Numbered from the stretch's first letter, positions 1 through 8,419 are shown. The stretch: 64,000 nt of DNA from Mycobacterium paraseoulense (GCF_010731655.1 NZ_AP022619.1:5704001-5768000); one strand, 5' to 3'. The notes: a model not told the origin generated them from the sequence alone. Numbers and translations: made by a program.

Positions 1-2
1 GG

Positions 3-1052
3 GCGCGCAGCGCGTTGGGAGTCTTGAAGTCGACGATCGACGTGCTCTGCCGGCGGGCGGTGCTCGAAGTCCAGGATCTGCGCCGCGCGGTGGATGCGGT
101 CCGGCCGGACGCGGTCATCGTGGACGCGAACTGCTGGGGCGCGATGTCGACGGCGGAGGCGGGGCATACTCCGTGGCTGGTGTTCTCGCCGTTCACGCCG
201 TACCTGCGGTCCCGCGGGGTGCCGCCCTTCGGCCCGGGGTTACGCCCGCTGCCGGGCATCCTCGGCGACATCCGGGATGCCCAGGTGCGACCGATCGTCC
301 GTCATCTCTTCGACCGGCCAATGCTGCCGCGGCTCAACGCCATTCGCGCGGAGCTGGGGGTGTCGCCGGTCGGTTCGGTCGACGACTTCATGCGGCGCGC
401 GCCGCTGCTGCTGGCCGTCGGCGGGGAGCCCTTCGAGTACCCGCACCCGGGCTGGGCGGGCTTGGTTCACCACATCGGCGCGTGCGCGTTCGAACCCGCA
501 CAGGCGGCCGCGCCCGACTGGATCGATGAGATCGAGCGGCCGGTGGTGCTGGTGAGCACGTCCTCGATCAAGCAGCCCGACGCGGCTCTGGGGCGGACCG
601 CGCTGCGGGCGCTGGCCGACGAGCCCGTGCACGTGGTGGCGACGTTTCCGGCGGGCATACCGCCGGGCCTGCCGCGACCATCCAACGCGACCATATGCCG
701 CTTCGTCCCCCACGCGGCCGTGCTGGAGCGGGCCAGCTGCGCCATCACGCACGGCGGAATGGGAACGACGCTGAAGGCCCTCGACCGAGGTGTACCCGTC
801 TGCGTCGTGCCGTTCGCGCGCGACCAGGCCGAAGTCGCCCGGCGGGTGGAGGTCGCTCGCTGCGGCACCCGCCTGGCTGCCAAGAACCTCACCCCGGCAC
901 GGCTGAGGGCGAAGGTGCGCGCGGCGATGACGATGGCGGACGGCGCGCGTCGGGTGGCTGCCGGCTTCGCCGCGACCGGAGGCGTGCAGCGCGGGGCGGA
1001 CCTGATCGAGCAGCGGGTGCTCGGCTCCGCGGCCAGGCGGCCGGTGCGCTAG
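3..1052 (+). CDS. GT1-family glycosyltransferase, 5' end cut by window
   Basis: Probable nucleotide-sugar-dependent glycosyltransferase of the GT1/MGT (erythromycin-type) family acting on a small lipophilic acceptor. The reading frame is open to the left edge, so most of the N-terminal acceptor domain is outside the window. The C-terminal donor-binding signature is clear: HGGMGTTLKALDRGVP followed by a P-x4-DQ element, as in GT1 enzymes. The gene is convergent with the MarR gene and the two stop codons overlap (1049-1052). Its position beside a carotenoid cluster makes a carotenoid or glycolipid acceptor possible, but nothing in the sequence fixes the substrate. Confidence 0.8.
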   Translation, partial: ARSALGVLKSTIDVLCRRAVLEVQDLRRAVDAVRPDAVIVDANCWGAMSTAEAGHTPWLVFSPFTPYLRSRGVPPFGPGLRPLPGILGDIRDAQVRPIVRHLFDRPMLPRLNAIRAELGVSPVGSVDDFMRRAPLLLAVGGEPFEYPHPGWAGLVHHIGACAFEPAQAAAPDWIDEIERPVVLVSTSSIKQPDAALGRTALRALADEPVHVVATFPAGIPPGLPRPSNATICRFVPHAAVLERASCAITHGGMGTTLKALDRGVPVCVVPFARDQAEVARRVEVARCGTRLAAKNLTPARLRAKVRAAMTMADGARRVAAGFAATGGVQRGADLIEQRVLGSAARRPVR

Positions 1053-1633
1053 GCCGGTTGATCGCCCGCCTTGCTCACCGCGCGAGCCCTGCCCTTCGCA
1101 GGCGCGCGCTTCGCGTTGGTCGCCGGCGGCTTGGCGGCCGCTCCGTCGAGTCGCGATTCAAAGGTCGACATCGCCTCCATCATCGCCAGGAAAACCCGGT
1201 GTGCGGCGGCCAGATCCCGGTCGGACACGCCGGCAAGGGCCGCACGCAATTCAGCACCGAGGGGGGTGAAGAACGAACGGGCCAAAGCCATGCCCGATTC
1301 TTCGTAGCGGAGCAGCGTCTTGCGCCGGTCGCCGGGATCGGGCTCGCGGCGCAGGTGGCCGGAGTCGATCATCCGGTCCACCAGGTAGGTGATCGCGGCC
1401 GGTGACACGTCCAGGCGTTGCCGCAACTGAGCGGGTGTCAACGGCGTCCCGGCCGTTTCGGCAACCATGATGTGCAGCAAGGCGTGCAGGTCCGTGCCGC
1501 CGACCTCGTTTTGACGCGCGAAGTGCCGGCCGATGCGGTCCGATTGCGCTGTGAGCGCGCGCATGTCGGCCGACATCAGCTTCTCGAGTTCGGCTCGGTC
1601 CAGTCGCCGCTCAGCGGCGCCGCGCTTGGTCAC
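1049..1633 (-). CDS. MarR-family transcriptional regulator (paralogue of the one at 13.0 kb)
   Basis: Winged-helix DNA-binding regulator of 194 residues, GTG start at 1633. The central segment (MVAETAG, then AITYLVDRMIDSGHLRR and DDRRK-like wing DPGDRRK) is the MarR fold. It aligns along most of its length with the MarR protein at 13011-13505 (shared MVAETAG, AITYLVDR, IDSGH, DRRK, ARSFF and AAHRV blocks), so the two are paralogues flanking the carotenoid region. It differs by a basic Ala/Lys/Arg-rich tail of about 30 residues. I see no AT-rich operator directly upstream of it. Likely a lipid- or light-related repressor; the ligand is unknown. Confidence 0.85.
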   Translation of the reverse strand: MTKRGAAERRLDRAELEKLMSADMRALTAQSDRIGRHFARQNEVGGTDLHALLHIMVAETAGTPLTPAQLRQRLDVSPAAITYLVDRMIDSGHLRREPDPGDRRKTLLRYEESGMALARSFFTPLGAELRAALAGVSDRDLAAAHRVFLAMMEAMSTFESRLDGAAAKPPATNAKRAPAKGRARAVSKAGDQPA

Positions 1634-1825
1634 TTACCTGAGTCCTTCTGCATGATTCGCCGACCAGCGTATCGGCGACCGCCGTGCGTCGGCCACGAAC
1701 CCCGGCAAGTGTCGCGCATTTGTCTGCGATTGCCTCGCCGAAGCGCCGCCCCGCGTCTGTCTCGTGCTCTTGCGACGCGTCGATCGCAAGCCGCTTCTCT
1801 AGCTCGCTCGTCCGTGTCCGAATCG

Positions 1826-2041
1826 TCAGTCGGCGGGACGAAGCGCGCCCGGCTTGTGTACCGCGTCCGCGTCCGTCTTGTCGCTGCGGACGTGGTACTG
1901 GGGTTCGTCCTTGGACGCCCGCACGGTGCGGCCGGCGGCCTCGGTGTCGGAGGTGACCTCGCGTTCGACCGTTCCGCGGACGGTGCGGCCGTGGCTCTGC
2001 CACTCAACCTTGTCGCCCTTGTGAAACTTCTTGTCACTCAT
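1826..2041 (-). CDS. DUF2945 (HVA-TUDOR) small protein
   Basis: 71-residue cytosolic protein opening with KFHKGDKVEWQSHG and containing the RTVRGTVEREV strand. This matches the small TUDOR-like DUF2945 (hypervirulence-associated) family, whose biochemical role is not established. It lies 13 bp downstream of the SDR gene on the same strand, so it is probably the last gene of that operon. About 190 bp with no convincing gene separate it from the MarR start. Confidence 0.75.
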   Translation of the reverse strand: MSDKKFHKGDKVEWQSHGRTVRGTVEREVTSDTEAAGRTVRASKDEPQYHVRSDKTDADAVHKPGALRPAD

Positions 2042-2054
2042 GCCGGTCGTCCTG

Positions 2055-3536
2055 TCAACAGTGCGACCGGGCCGTCGCCTGCGTCACGCCGCGCGCCTTG
2101 GCCGTGACATCGCGCGCGATGCCGCCGAACACCACATCGCGATAGGGGGCGGCCGCGTTCCAAAAGACTTGGCCCGCAATCCCATACGGCTGAAAGAGCG
2201 CTCGCTGGCGGTAGCGGGAGCCGCCGTCGCCGTCGGGGGCTGTTGACAGCTCCAGCCATAGGCGCCCGGGAAGCGGGATATCGGCACGCAACCGGAGCAG
2301 GCGGGGGGTGTCGATGCGCTCCACCCGCCACCAGTCAAGTGCCTCGCCTTCGTGCAACTCCTGACCGTCGAGCGGCCGGCGCCGCGGCCGGATGGCTGCC
2401 AGTGCGCCGTTGATCCAGCCCCGCAGGGGCCATTCCAACGGCAAGACCGACCAGTTGCGCTCGGCGACGGCGGATTGGATGGCCCGCCAAAGCGTTTCGG
2501 GGTCGGCGCGGCTAGGGCGTTGCCTGACGTCGGCGTACAGCGATCCACCCGCCCACCGCGGGTCGGTGGGCAGGGGCTGGGAAGGCTCGCCGTTCGTGTC
2601 GGCGCGCGACCACCGGGTGCGCAGATCTTTTTCGCGCACGTGCGCCAAGGCGAGTGCGACGGCCTCCTCGTAATGCGTCAGCCCGCCGTCGGGATCGGGT
2701 ATGTAGCGGGCGATGTCGTGGCCGGCGCACACCACGTCGTTCTCCAGCGACTCCATCAGCGAGACGGCGAGTTGGCGGGGAATCGGTGTGAGCAGGTCGA
2801 CCCACGGCGCCGAGAGCCGCGGGGTCAACAACGGCACCGGCACCGCCGGCCGCCTCGGCAGGCCCGCGATCACGGCGTATTTGCGGATCATCTCGGTGTA
2901 GGTGAAGCGGTCGGGCCCACCGATGTCGAATGGGCGGTTGACCTCGGCGGGCAGCTCCGCCGCGTGGAGAAGGTAGTAGAGCACGTCGCGCACCGCGATG
3001 GGTTGGACGCAGGTGCGCAACCAGCGCGGGGCGACGATCAGCGGCAGCCGCTCGGTGAGGTAGCGCAGCATCTCGAAGCTTGCCGAACCCGCCCCGATGA
3101 TGGCGGCCGCGCGCAACTCGACGGCGGGGACGCCCGAGGCCCGGAGCAGTCGCCCCACCTGCGCGCGCGAGGCCAGATGATCGGAGAGCCGCTGTCCGTC
3201 GGGCGTGATGCCCCCGACGTAGACGATGCGGGTCAGGCCCGCTTGCGCCGCGCGCTCGGCGACGTTGCGGGCGGCGCGTTCGTCGAAGTCGACGAAGTCC
3301 GATCGCATCAGCGAATGCACCAGGTAGTACAGGACCTGCTGACCGTCCAGGGCCCGTCGCACCGCGCCCGCGTCGATGACGTCACCCCGCACGACCTCCA
3401 CCCGGCCGCGCCAGGCGACGTCGTCGAGCTTTGCGGGATCGCGCGCCAGCACACGTACGGTGTGACCGTTGTCGAGCAGTTGGGGGATGAGCCGCGTGCC
3501 CAGGTATCCCGTGGCGCCGAACACGACACAATGCAT
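2055..3536 (-). CDS. SDR-family NAD(P)-binding protein with DUF2867 C-terminal domain
   Basis: 493-residue atypical short-chain dehydrogenase/epimerase-like protein. The N-terminus (VVFGATGYLGTRL) carries the GxxGxxG Rossmann motif typical of NmrA/NDUFA9-like members. The last ~150 residues (from about SLYADVRQRPSRADPETLW) resemble DUF2867, an SRPBCC-like ligand cavity, so dinucleotide binding is fused to a lipophilic-pocket domain. The ATG at 3536 shares one base with the stop of the upstream gene (TGATG), implying translational coupling. The operon lies downstream of a palindrome that also occurs before the carotenoid operon, so a role in isoprenoid or membrane-lipid chemistry is inferred, not shown. 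Confidence 0.8.
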   Translation of the reverse strand: MHCVVFGATGYLGTRLIPQLLDNGHTVRVLARDPAKLDDVAWRGRVEVVRGDVIDAGAVRRALDGQQVLYYLVHSLMRSDFVDFDERAARNVAERAAQAGLTRIVYVGGITPDGQRLSDHLASRAQVGRLLRASGVPAVELRAAAIIGAGSASFEMLRYLTERLPLIVAPRWLRTCVQPIAVRDVLYYLLHAAELPAEVNRPFDIGGPDRFTYTEMIRKYAVIAGLPRRPAVPVPLLTPRLSAPWVDLLTPIPRQLAVSLMESLENDVVCAGHDIARYIPDPDGGLTHYEEAVALALAHVREKDLRTRWSRADTNGEPSQPLPTDPRWAGGSLYADVRQRPSRADPETLWRAIQSAVAERNWSVLPLEWPLRGWINGALAAIRPRRRPLDGQELHEGEALDWWRVERIDTPRLLRLRADIPLPGRLWLELSTAPDGDGGSRYRQRALFQPYGIAGQVFWNAAAPYRDVVFGGIARDVTAKARGVTQATARSHC

Positions 3537-3964
3537 CAATTCACTTCCTTCGCCGACTGGTCGTCGGGGGTGACGGTATGGGCCGGATGCGCGGGCGTGC
3601 GCCGGCGTTCCTTCAGCCGCGCCTCGTAGAGGTGACGGCGGCCGCCGGTGAGGCGGGTCCGCACCAGGCGCTCGACTTCCTGGAAGCATCGGTAGTACCC
3701 GTCGTCGTATTCGTCGACGACCTGGAACGTCCACCGTCCCGGTAACACGTTGCGCCCGACCAGTTCGTCGCTGATGTGTTGGGCCAGGTCGGCGTTTCCC
3801 AGTTCGCGCAGCTGGGCGACGGCGGCATCGAGTTGCAGGTCGGCGTGCCCGGTCAGCTGGTGAAACGAGTACAGGTGTCCCCGGGCCCGCTCGACGGTCT
3901 CCAAGGCCTCGGTGACTTTGCCCACCGCCTCCGCGACGGCGTCATTTGTGCCGTCTTGACTCAT
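3536..3964 (-). CDS. Conserved hypothetical protein, first gene of SDR operon
   Basis: 142-residue soluble protein I do not recognise. The ATG at 3964 is chosen because a strong ribosome binding site (GGGGAGGAAAC) sits just upstream; an in-frame ATG at 4030 lacks one. The N-terminal half is probably helical (ALETVERARGHLYSFHQLTGHADLQ), and the middle holds an aromatic/acidic patch (VVDEYDDGYYRCF). There is no signal peptide or membrane segment. Its stop overlaps the SDR start by one base, so both are expressed together from a promoter near the 4047-4065 palindrome. Confidence 0.7.
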   Translation of the reverse strand: MSQDGTNDAVAEAVGKVTEALETVERARGHLYSFHQLTGHADLQLDAAVAQLRELGNADLAQHISDELVGRNVLPGRWTFQVVDEYDDGYYRCFQEVERLVRTRLTGGRRHLYEARLKERRRTPAHPAHTVTPDDQSAKEVN

Positions 3965-4046
3965 GTTTCCTCCCCGGCTGGTCGCTGCGGCATTCCCGGT
4001 GGACCACAGGCCGAATCCCCGGATGCCCACCGGGGAATAAATTAAT

Positions 4047-4065
4047 TAACTTAATATTTAAGTTA
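4047..4065. promoter_or_regulatory. Perfect 8-bp inverted repeat, putative MarR operator (site 1)
   Basis: TAACTTAA, 3-bp spacer TAT, then TTAAGTTA: an exact 8+3+8 palindrome in an otherwise high-GC region, followed by CTG. It lies 83 bp upstream of the SDR-operon start. A near-identical element (one arm mismatch, same spacer length, same trailing CTG) lies before the carotenoid operon. Binding by either MarR paralogue is inferred. Confidence 0.65.
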
Positions 4066-4152
4066 CTGCATGGATGCCAGGCATGGGCAATGCCCCTCAC
4101 CCGTGAACGCTTGCGAATCAACGGGTTTGCGCACCAGCGGTGCCGGGAAGGG

Positions 4153-4446
4153 TCAAAGGGGTCTGAGATCCTTCTTGGCGGAACGACGCAGCTGGATCAT
4201 CCGTGCTGCGCCGACCAGCACGGTCGTGGTCGCGCCGGCCACGGCGGCCAACAGGTAGCCCACTCCCACGGACAGGTTCCAGTGGAAGCCCAAGAAGTGC
4301 GTGGTGACCGATTCGGTGTTCTGCGCGACGAAGATGAGCAGGACGATGAGGATCACCAGGCCGACGACCAGCGCCCACCACGCGGCCGCCAGCCGGGTGA
4401 ATGATCGCGACGACTGCTCGGGGGGAACGTGCGACTCAATGCTCAT
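4153..4446 (-). CDS. LapA-domain (DUF1049) membrane protein
   Basis: 97-residue integral membrane protein with two hydrophobic helices (about residues 20-43 and 58-82) joined by a short segment containing FVAQNTESVTTHFLG, the hallmark of the LapA/DUF1049 family. A short basic cytosolic tail (RRSAKKDLRPL) follows. LapA-domain proteins of Gram-negatives help assemble lipopolysaccharide; the function in mycobacteria is not defined. It is a stand-alone gene with ATG at 4446. Confidence 0.75.
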   Translation of the reverse strand: MSIESHVPPEQSSRSFTRLAAAWWALVVGLVILIVLLIFVAQNTESVTTHFLGFHWNLSVGVGYLLAAVAGATTTVLVGAARMIQLRRSAKKDLRPL

Positions 4447-4548
4447 GCTGGTGACTAGCCCCTCGCGGGGCGAGCCAAACCCTGCGTAGCCCGAAATGTT
4501 TTCGTGCCCTGCGGTTTAAATCAGCGGGTCCGGGGTACTTGCCCCGCG

Positions 4549-4797
4549 ATGACTGTGAAAGAGGTGCCGCAGCGTGTCTGGCGCGGCCGGCGCAGAGCGC
4601 TGCGGCTGCAGCGGGACCTGTGGCTCGCGCAATTGGCCCTCTGGCCGACCTTGATCCTGTCGGCCGTTGTGCTTTCCGTGGCCGCTTGGGCCTTGTGGCA
4701 ACGCAACTCTGGTCGCCGTCACGCCGAAGCAACGCCGCCCGGCACGGATTCGTCGGTAGCCGGCGCGCCAGGGCGGCGGCCGGGTGTGAGCGGCTGA
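4549..4797 (+). CDS. Small single-pass membrane protein, uncertain
   Basis: Possible 82-residue protein starting at ATG 4549 (an in-frame GTG lies at 4504). It has a basic N-terminus (RVWRGRRRALRLQR), one hydrophobic helix (LWPTLILSAVVLSVAAWALW) and a polar tail. The helix and positive-inside pattern support a real gene. However, the last ~79 bp overlap the 3' end of the convergent DUF2784 gene and I recognise no family. Confidence 0.35.
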   Translation: MTVKEVPQRVWRGRRRALRLQRDLWLAQLALWPTLILSAVVLSVAAWALWQRNSGRRHAEATPPGTDSSVAGAPGRRPGVSG

Positions 4798-5144
4798 CGC
4801 CGAGCCAATAGGCCCCAGGAGATGGCGGCCGACACGAACGCGAAGAACTGTGCGACGCCTACGCGGCCCGACGGAACGAGAAGCCCCGCGACATAACGGT
4901 CGACGAATCCCGTGGTGGGTAACGGATTCATCGCCGCGCGGCGGCGGGCCCACGATTCCAGTTCCGTCAATGGGCAGGGCAGCTCGAGCGTGACGACCGC
5001 CGCACCCCAGGCGACGGCGGCCCGGTGCAGCGCGATGGTACGTGGCCAGCGCAGCGCGAGGAAGCCGCCGACCGGTACGTACGCCAGGTAGGCGAGGTGC
5101 ACGCCAACCGTGAGGACGACGGCGGCGACATATCCTTTCCGCAC
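4719..5144 (-). CDS. DUF2784 family membrane protein
   Basis: About 141 residues from the GTG at 5144 (alternative ATG at 5171, which would overlap the Rieske gene). The hydrophobic N-terminal helix (GYVAAVVLTVGVHLAYLAYV), the GGFLALRWP turn and the CPLTELESWAR block are the DUF2784 pattern: a small polytopic membrane protein of unknown function. It is the last gene of the carotenoid operon, about 10 bp after the Rieske oxygenase stop, so it may support that enzyme at the membrane; this is inference. The C-terminal ~25 residues are low-complexity. Confidence 0.75.
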   Translation of the reverse strand: MRKGYVAAVVLTVGVHLAYLAYVPVGGFLALRWPRTIALHRAAVAWGAAVVTLELPCPLTELESWARRRAAMNPLPTTGFVDRYVAGLLVPSGRVGVAQFFAFVSAAISWGLLARRQPLTPGRRPGAPATDESVPGGVASA

Positions 5145-5154
5145 GGCCGGACCG

Positions 5155-6165
5155 TCACGCGAGGCCGGCACGCACGTGGTAACGGCGCTCGGCGTAGGCG
5201 AGATCGTCGCGCCATAGCCGGTTGGCCGCGAACCGCATCAGCGGGGTGATCAGTGGCGCCGCCCGGGACGCTCGCCTGAACCCGGGGCGGTCCGAATGCG
5301 CGATGGTGGCTTCCAGCACCGCGGTGCGCGGAAGCCCGTCGGGGCCCAAACCGATTGGGGTGGCGTGGGTCTCGACGGTACTACCGGTGCCCTCGCCGTC
5401 CACGATGCGCATGACGACGGTCCGTGCCTCGGGGCAGCTGAATTCCGCGACGACGGGGACACCCAGGCGGCCCATCCGGAAGGTCACCGCTACCAAGAAG
5501 CGATCGGCGTGTTCGGTTGGCGTGGTGAGCACTTCGAGCCGGGTGAACGAGTAGGGGTGGAACCACGCGCCGTGCCAGGGATCGAGCCGGTTGGCGATGA
5601 TGTCGGCGGGCTCGCACACGCCCGCCATGCGGGCCACGGCGCCCACGGTATCGCCGGCCGGCCGGGCCGGAATCACCGGCTCGTCCAACGGCTGTTCCCC
5701 ACCCACCTGGTCGAGCCGCACCCACACCAGGGTGCCATCGTCGTGGCCGGGCAAGGGGCTCCACCCGAATTCGCGGGTATGGCCGTCCAGCGCCAGGCCG
5801 TGCCATCGGCAGATCAGCGTGCCGCCGTGCACGGCCCCGGTGGCCAGATCGGCCCCCAGGTGTGGGCAACTGCGAGGCCCCACGCAGAGTCGGTGGTGTT
5901 CGTCGCGCCAGGCGACGACCTCGACCCCGGCCACCCGCGTGCCGAACGGTCGCCCGGGACGCACGTCAGCGCTGCCGGCGAAGGCGTACCAGTTTCCGGT
6001 GGGTTTCTGCCGGGCCCGCTCCAGCGCGGCGTCGATGATGGCGGGTTGTGCCTCCCGGTAGGTCGGTCGCTGGGCGGCCCACGACGCGCGTGGGATCACC
6101 TCCAGGGGCCAGTCTTTGGGCCGGGTGGCCGGCCACCGGTGTTGCAGCTGTTGGGGAATCTTCAT
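5155..6165 (-). CDS. Rieske non-heme iron oxygenase, carotenoid-cluster member
   Basis: 336 residues. The Rieske [2Fe-2S] site is C100-P-H102 and C119-R-W-H122, with normal spacing. Downstream, NRLDPWHGAWFH provides D195, H198 and H203 in the D-x2-H-x4-H arrangement of the mononuclear catalytic iron of Rieske oxygenases. The protein therefore looks like a complete terminal oxygenase, not just an electron carrier. No ferredoxin or reductase gene is adjacent. The ATG at 6165 overlaps the crtU stop (ATGA), so the two are translationally coupled. A plausible role is oxidation of the carotenoid made by CrtU; the exact reaction is unknown. Confidence 0.8.
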   Translation of the reverse strand: MKIPQQLQHRWPATRPKDWPLEVIPRASWAAQRPTYREAQPAIIDAALERARQKPTGNWYAFAGSADVRPGRPFGTRVAGVEVVAWRDEHHRLCVGPRSCPHLGADLATGAVHGGTLICRWHGLALDGHTREFGWSPLPGHDDGTLVWVRLDQVGGEQPLDEPVIPARPAGDTVGAVARMAGVCEPADIIANRLDPWHGAWFHPYSFTRLEVLTTPTEHADRFLVAVTFRMGRLGVPVVAEFSCPEARTVVMRIVDGEGTGSTVETHATPIGLGPDGLPRTAVLEATIAHSDRPGFRRASRAAPLITPLMRFAANRLWRDDLAYAERRYHVRAGLA

Positions 6166-7697
6166 CGTGGGGCACGTCCTTCGCGGCTGGCGAGCCATCG
6201 CAACAGGGGTGACCGGCCTCGGGTGGGTACGGTGACCAACGGGTGCCCGGCCAGTCCCCATCCTCCCAGCAAATGGTTGGCGGCGCACCAACCCGTGGTG
6301 GCGGCGCGCTCCATGAGTGCGACGGGCAGGTCGATGCGGACGGCGTCGCCGGCCAACAGCAGCCCCGGCTGCGGCGTGGCGACCGTGGGACGGTCCGCAT
6401 AGGACCCGGGGGAAAACAGCGGGCAATCGCTGCGGTGCAGCAGTCGCTCGTAGACGATCTGCGCCGCCGCGGTTTCCGGATACACCTTGTGCAGTTGACG
6501 CAGCGCTGCCGCGCGCGACGGTGCGGCATCGAGGGCGTAGGAGTGCAACTCGACGACCGACCCGTGGTGCGCTTGGGACCATTGGGCTGCCTCGCGTTCG
6601 TAGCGCTCCAGCACGCTGATGTTGTCCAGCGGCTCGTGGCCCGCCGTGCCCAAGAACGCCGCCCGCCCGGCGTCGACGCGCCGGTCGAGCCACAACCGAT
6701 GAACGGCGAACGGCGGCGCCGTGCGCATCCGCGCGATCTGTGCGCGCCAGTCTTCCGTGCCCAGGCCGGTCGATGCCCCGACGACGCGCTGCAGACCGGC
6801 CACATCGGTGGCCAGCACCACGGCGTCGGCGTCCAGCTGTTCGCCCGAATCGGTCTGGACCCGGAACGGCTTCGCCTCGCCCGTGTCGACGCGCGTGGCA
6901 CCGGTGCCGAGCCGAAAGTGCACGTTCCGCGCCTCGAGGTGGGAGCGCAGCGGCTGCCAGAGGGCGCTGTCGTAGTTCGATGTGGGGACGTCGAAGATAA
7001 GGCCTTCGGACGACCCGAGGAAGTAGATGTGGAACATGGCGGCCAGCTCGGCCGCGGAGAGCTTGGCGGGGTCGGCGAAGAAACTCCGCGAGAACACCTC
7101 GAACGCGAGATGCCTTGCGGCCTCCGGGAACCGGATGTCCTTGAGGAACGTCGCGGCGTCGAAGTGGTCGAGGCGCTCGTAGATGCCGGGCACCGACACC
7201 GCGGCCAGCGGGGCGGCCGCGCGAGCGTCGATCTCGAGGAAGTCGCGAAGGCGGAACGTCGGGCTGCGCGCGGCGAAGGCCACCGCGTTCCACGGCGGGG
7301 TGCGGGGCAGCCCCCGGAAGGTGTCGCGCCGGCCCGCCCCGTCGATGAGCGGATAGTCGTCGACGGCGGTGAGCATCCGCAGTTGTGGATCGATGCGTCC
7401 GAGCAGGGCCCGCAGGTTGTAGTACTGCCGGAAGAACGCGTGGAAGCCGCGGTTCATCGCGAGGTCGACCCCGTCGTGGCGCTCGGTCCAGCCGCCCACC
7501 CGACCACCGAGGTAGTGCTCGCGCTCGACCACCTCGACGGCGACGCCGCGTTCGGCCAGCCCGGTGGCGGCCGTCAGCCCGGCGATGCCGCCGCCCACGA
7601 CAACCACCCGGGGTCGTGACGGCAGCGTGCTCGCATCCGGCAATCCGGATGTGGCGGGCCGTGTTTCGCGTCGGCGATCGGCGGGGCGGGATGTCAT
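6162..7697 (-). CDS. crtU: CrtU-type carotenoid ring desaturase/methyl-migrase
   Basis: 511-residue FAD-dependent amine-oxidase-fold enzyme. The FAD-binding motif GGGIAG is at residues 35-40, with the second signature GGRVGGW just after the first beta-alpha-beta unit, and NRGFHAFFRQYYNLR, characteristic of the CrtU/CruE branch, follows. Known members turn beta-ionone rings into aromatic phi rings by desaturation and methyl shift (beta-carotene to isorenieratene). Position in the operon between the cyclase genes and a Rieske oxygenase fits this. ATGA overlaps occur at both ends. A polar N-terminal extension of about 30 residues precedes the Rossmann strand. Confidence 0.85.
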   Translation of the reverse strand: MTSRPADRRRETRPATSGLPDASTLPSRPRVVVVGGGIAGLTAATGLAERGVAVEVVEREHYLGGRVGGWTERHDGVDLAMNRGFHAFFRQYYNLRALLGRIDPQLRMLTAVDDYPLIDGAGRRDTFRGLPRTPPWNAVAFAARSPTFRLRDFLEIDARAAAPLAAVSVPGIYERLDHFDAATFLKDIRFPEAARHLAFEVFSRSFFADPAKLSAAELAAMFHIYFLGSSEGLIFDVPTSNYDSALWQPLRSHLEARNVHFRLGTGATRVDTGEAKPFRVQTDSGEQLDADAVVLATDVAGLQRVVGASTGLGTEDWRAQIARMRTAPPFAVHRLWLDRRVDAGRAAFLGTAGHEPLDNISVLERYEREAAQWSQAHHGSVVELHSYALDAAPSRAAALRQLHKVYPETAAAQIVYERLLHRSDCPLFSPGSYADRPTVATPQPGLLLAGDAVRIDLPVALMERAATTGWCAANHLLGGWGLAGHPLVTVPTRGRSPLLRWLASREGRAPR

Positions 7698-8419
7698 GAC
7701 GGCGCGTCCGCCAGGAACGTGTGCACGATGTTGGCCTCCCAGCCGGGCATCGTTTCGCTGTGCACCGCGGTGAAGCCCGCCTCGGCGAGGCGGGCCCTGA
7801 AGCGTGCCGCGCCGTCGAACTCCAGCACGCTGCGCCACAGGTAGCGGTACAGCGCCGCGTCCCGGGTGCGCCACCACCCGGCCGGAATGATGATGCCCCA
7901 ACACACGGCGTGCCAGATCCAGGTGGCGGCGGGGGAGTCGCGCACCGAGTATTCGTGCACGGCCAGGGTGGCGCCGGGGCGCAGCAGCATCCGAAGCTTG
8001 CGCAGTTGGTCGTCGGGGTCGGCCAGGTTGCGGATCAGGTAGGCGGCCAGGATGCCGTCGAACGGTCCGGTGATGCCGTGCTCGGCCAGGTCCTCGACGG
8101 GGGTGTGCACGAATCGCACCGAGGGGGGCCAATTCTTGGCGGCGGCCTCGTCGAGCATGCCCCGCGACGCGTCGACGGCGACGATGTTGGCCTCGGGGGC
8201 CACGGCGAGCAGCGCGGCCGTCGAGGCGCCGGTGCCACATCCCGCGTCGAGCAGCCGTAAGCCCCTGCCGCGTTCGCGGATTCGCATGCGGCGGGCGGAG
8301 AGCAGCAGTTGCTCGTGGTAGCCGGGGCTGGCGCCCACGAGCCGGTCGTATGCCGTCGCTCCCGCGTCGAACGCGGCGGACAACTGACCGGGGGTGGGCC
8401 CGGCCTCACCGACGCGCAC
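7694..8419 (-). CDS. Class I SAM-dependent methyltransferase
   Basis: 241 residues from the GTG at 8419, overlapping crtYd by 14 bp. Motif I (LLDAGCGTGAST), the acidic ribose loop (VAVDASRGML) and post-motif strands (FDGILAAYLIRNLADPD) are typical of UbiE/Coq5-like methyltransferases, as is LRPGATLAVHEYS. Its location between lycopene cyclase and crtU makes a carotenoid or isoprenoid quinone-like substrate likely, but this is context only. The ATGA overlap with crtU shows it is an integral operon member. Confidence 0.8.
   Translation of the reverse strand: MRVGEAGPTPGQLSAAFDAGATAYDRLVGASPGYHEQLLLSARRMRIRERGRGLRLLDAGCGTGASTAALLAVAPEANIVAVDASRGMLDEAAAKNWPPSVRFVHTPVEDLAEHGITGPFDGILAAYLIRNLADPDDQLRKLRMLLRPGATLAVHEYSVRDSPAATWIWHAVCWGIIIPAGWWRTRDAALYRYLWRSVLEFDGAARFRARLAEAGFTAVHSETMPGWEANIVHTFLADAPS

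Noticed and set aside
1630..2037. Alternative minus-strand frames before the first MarR gene
   Set aside because: Arg/Thr-rich products without recognisable motifs; they overlap the better supported DUF2945 gene in another frame.
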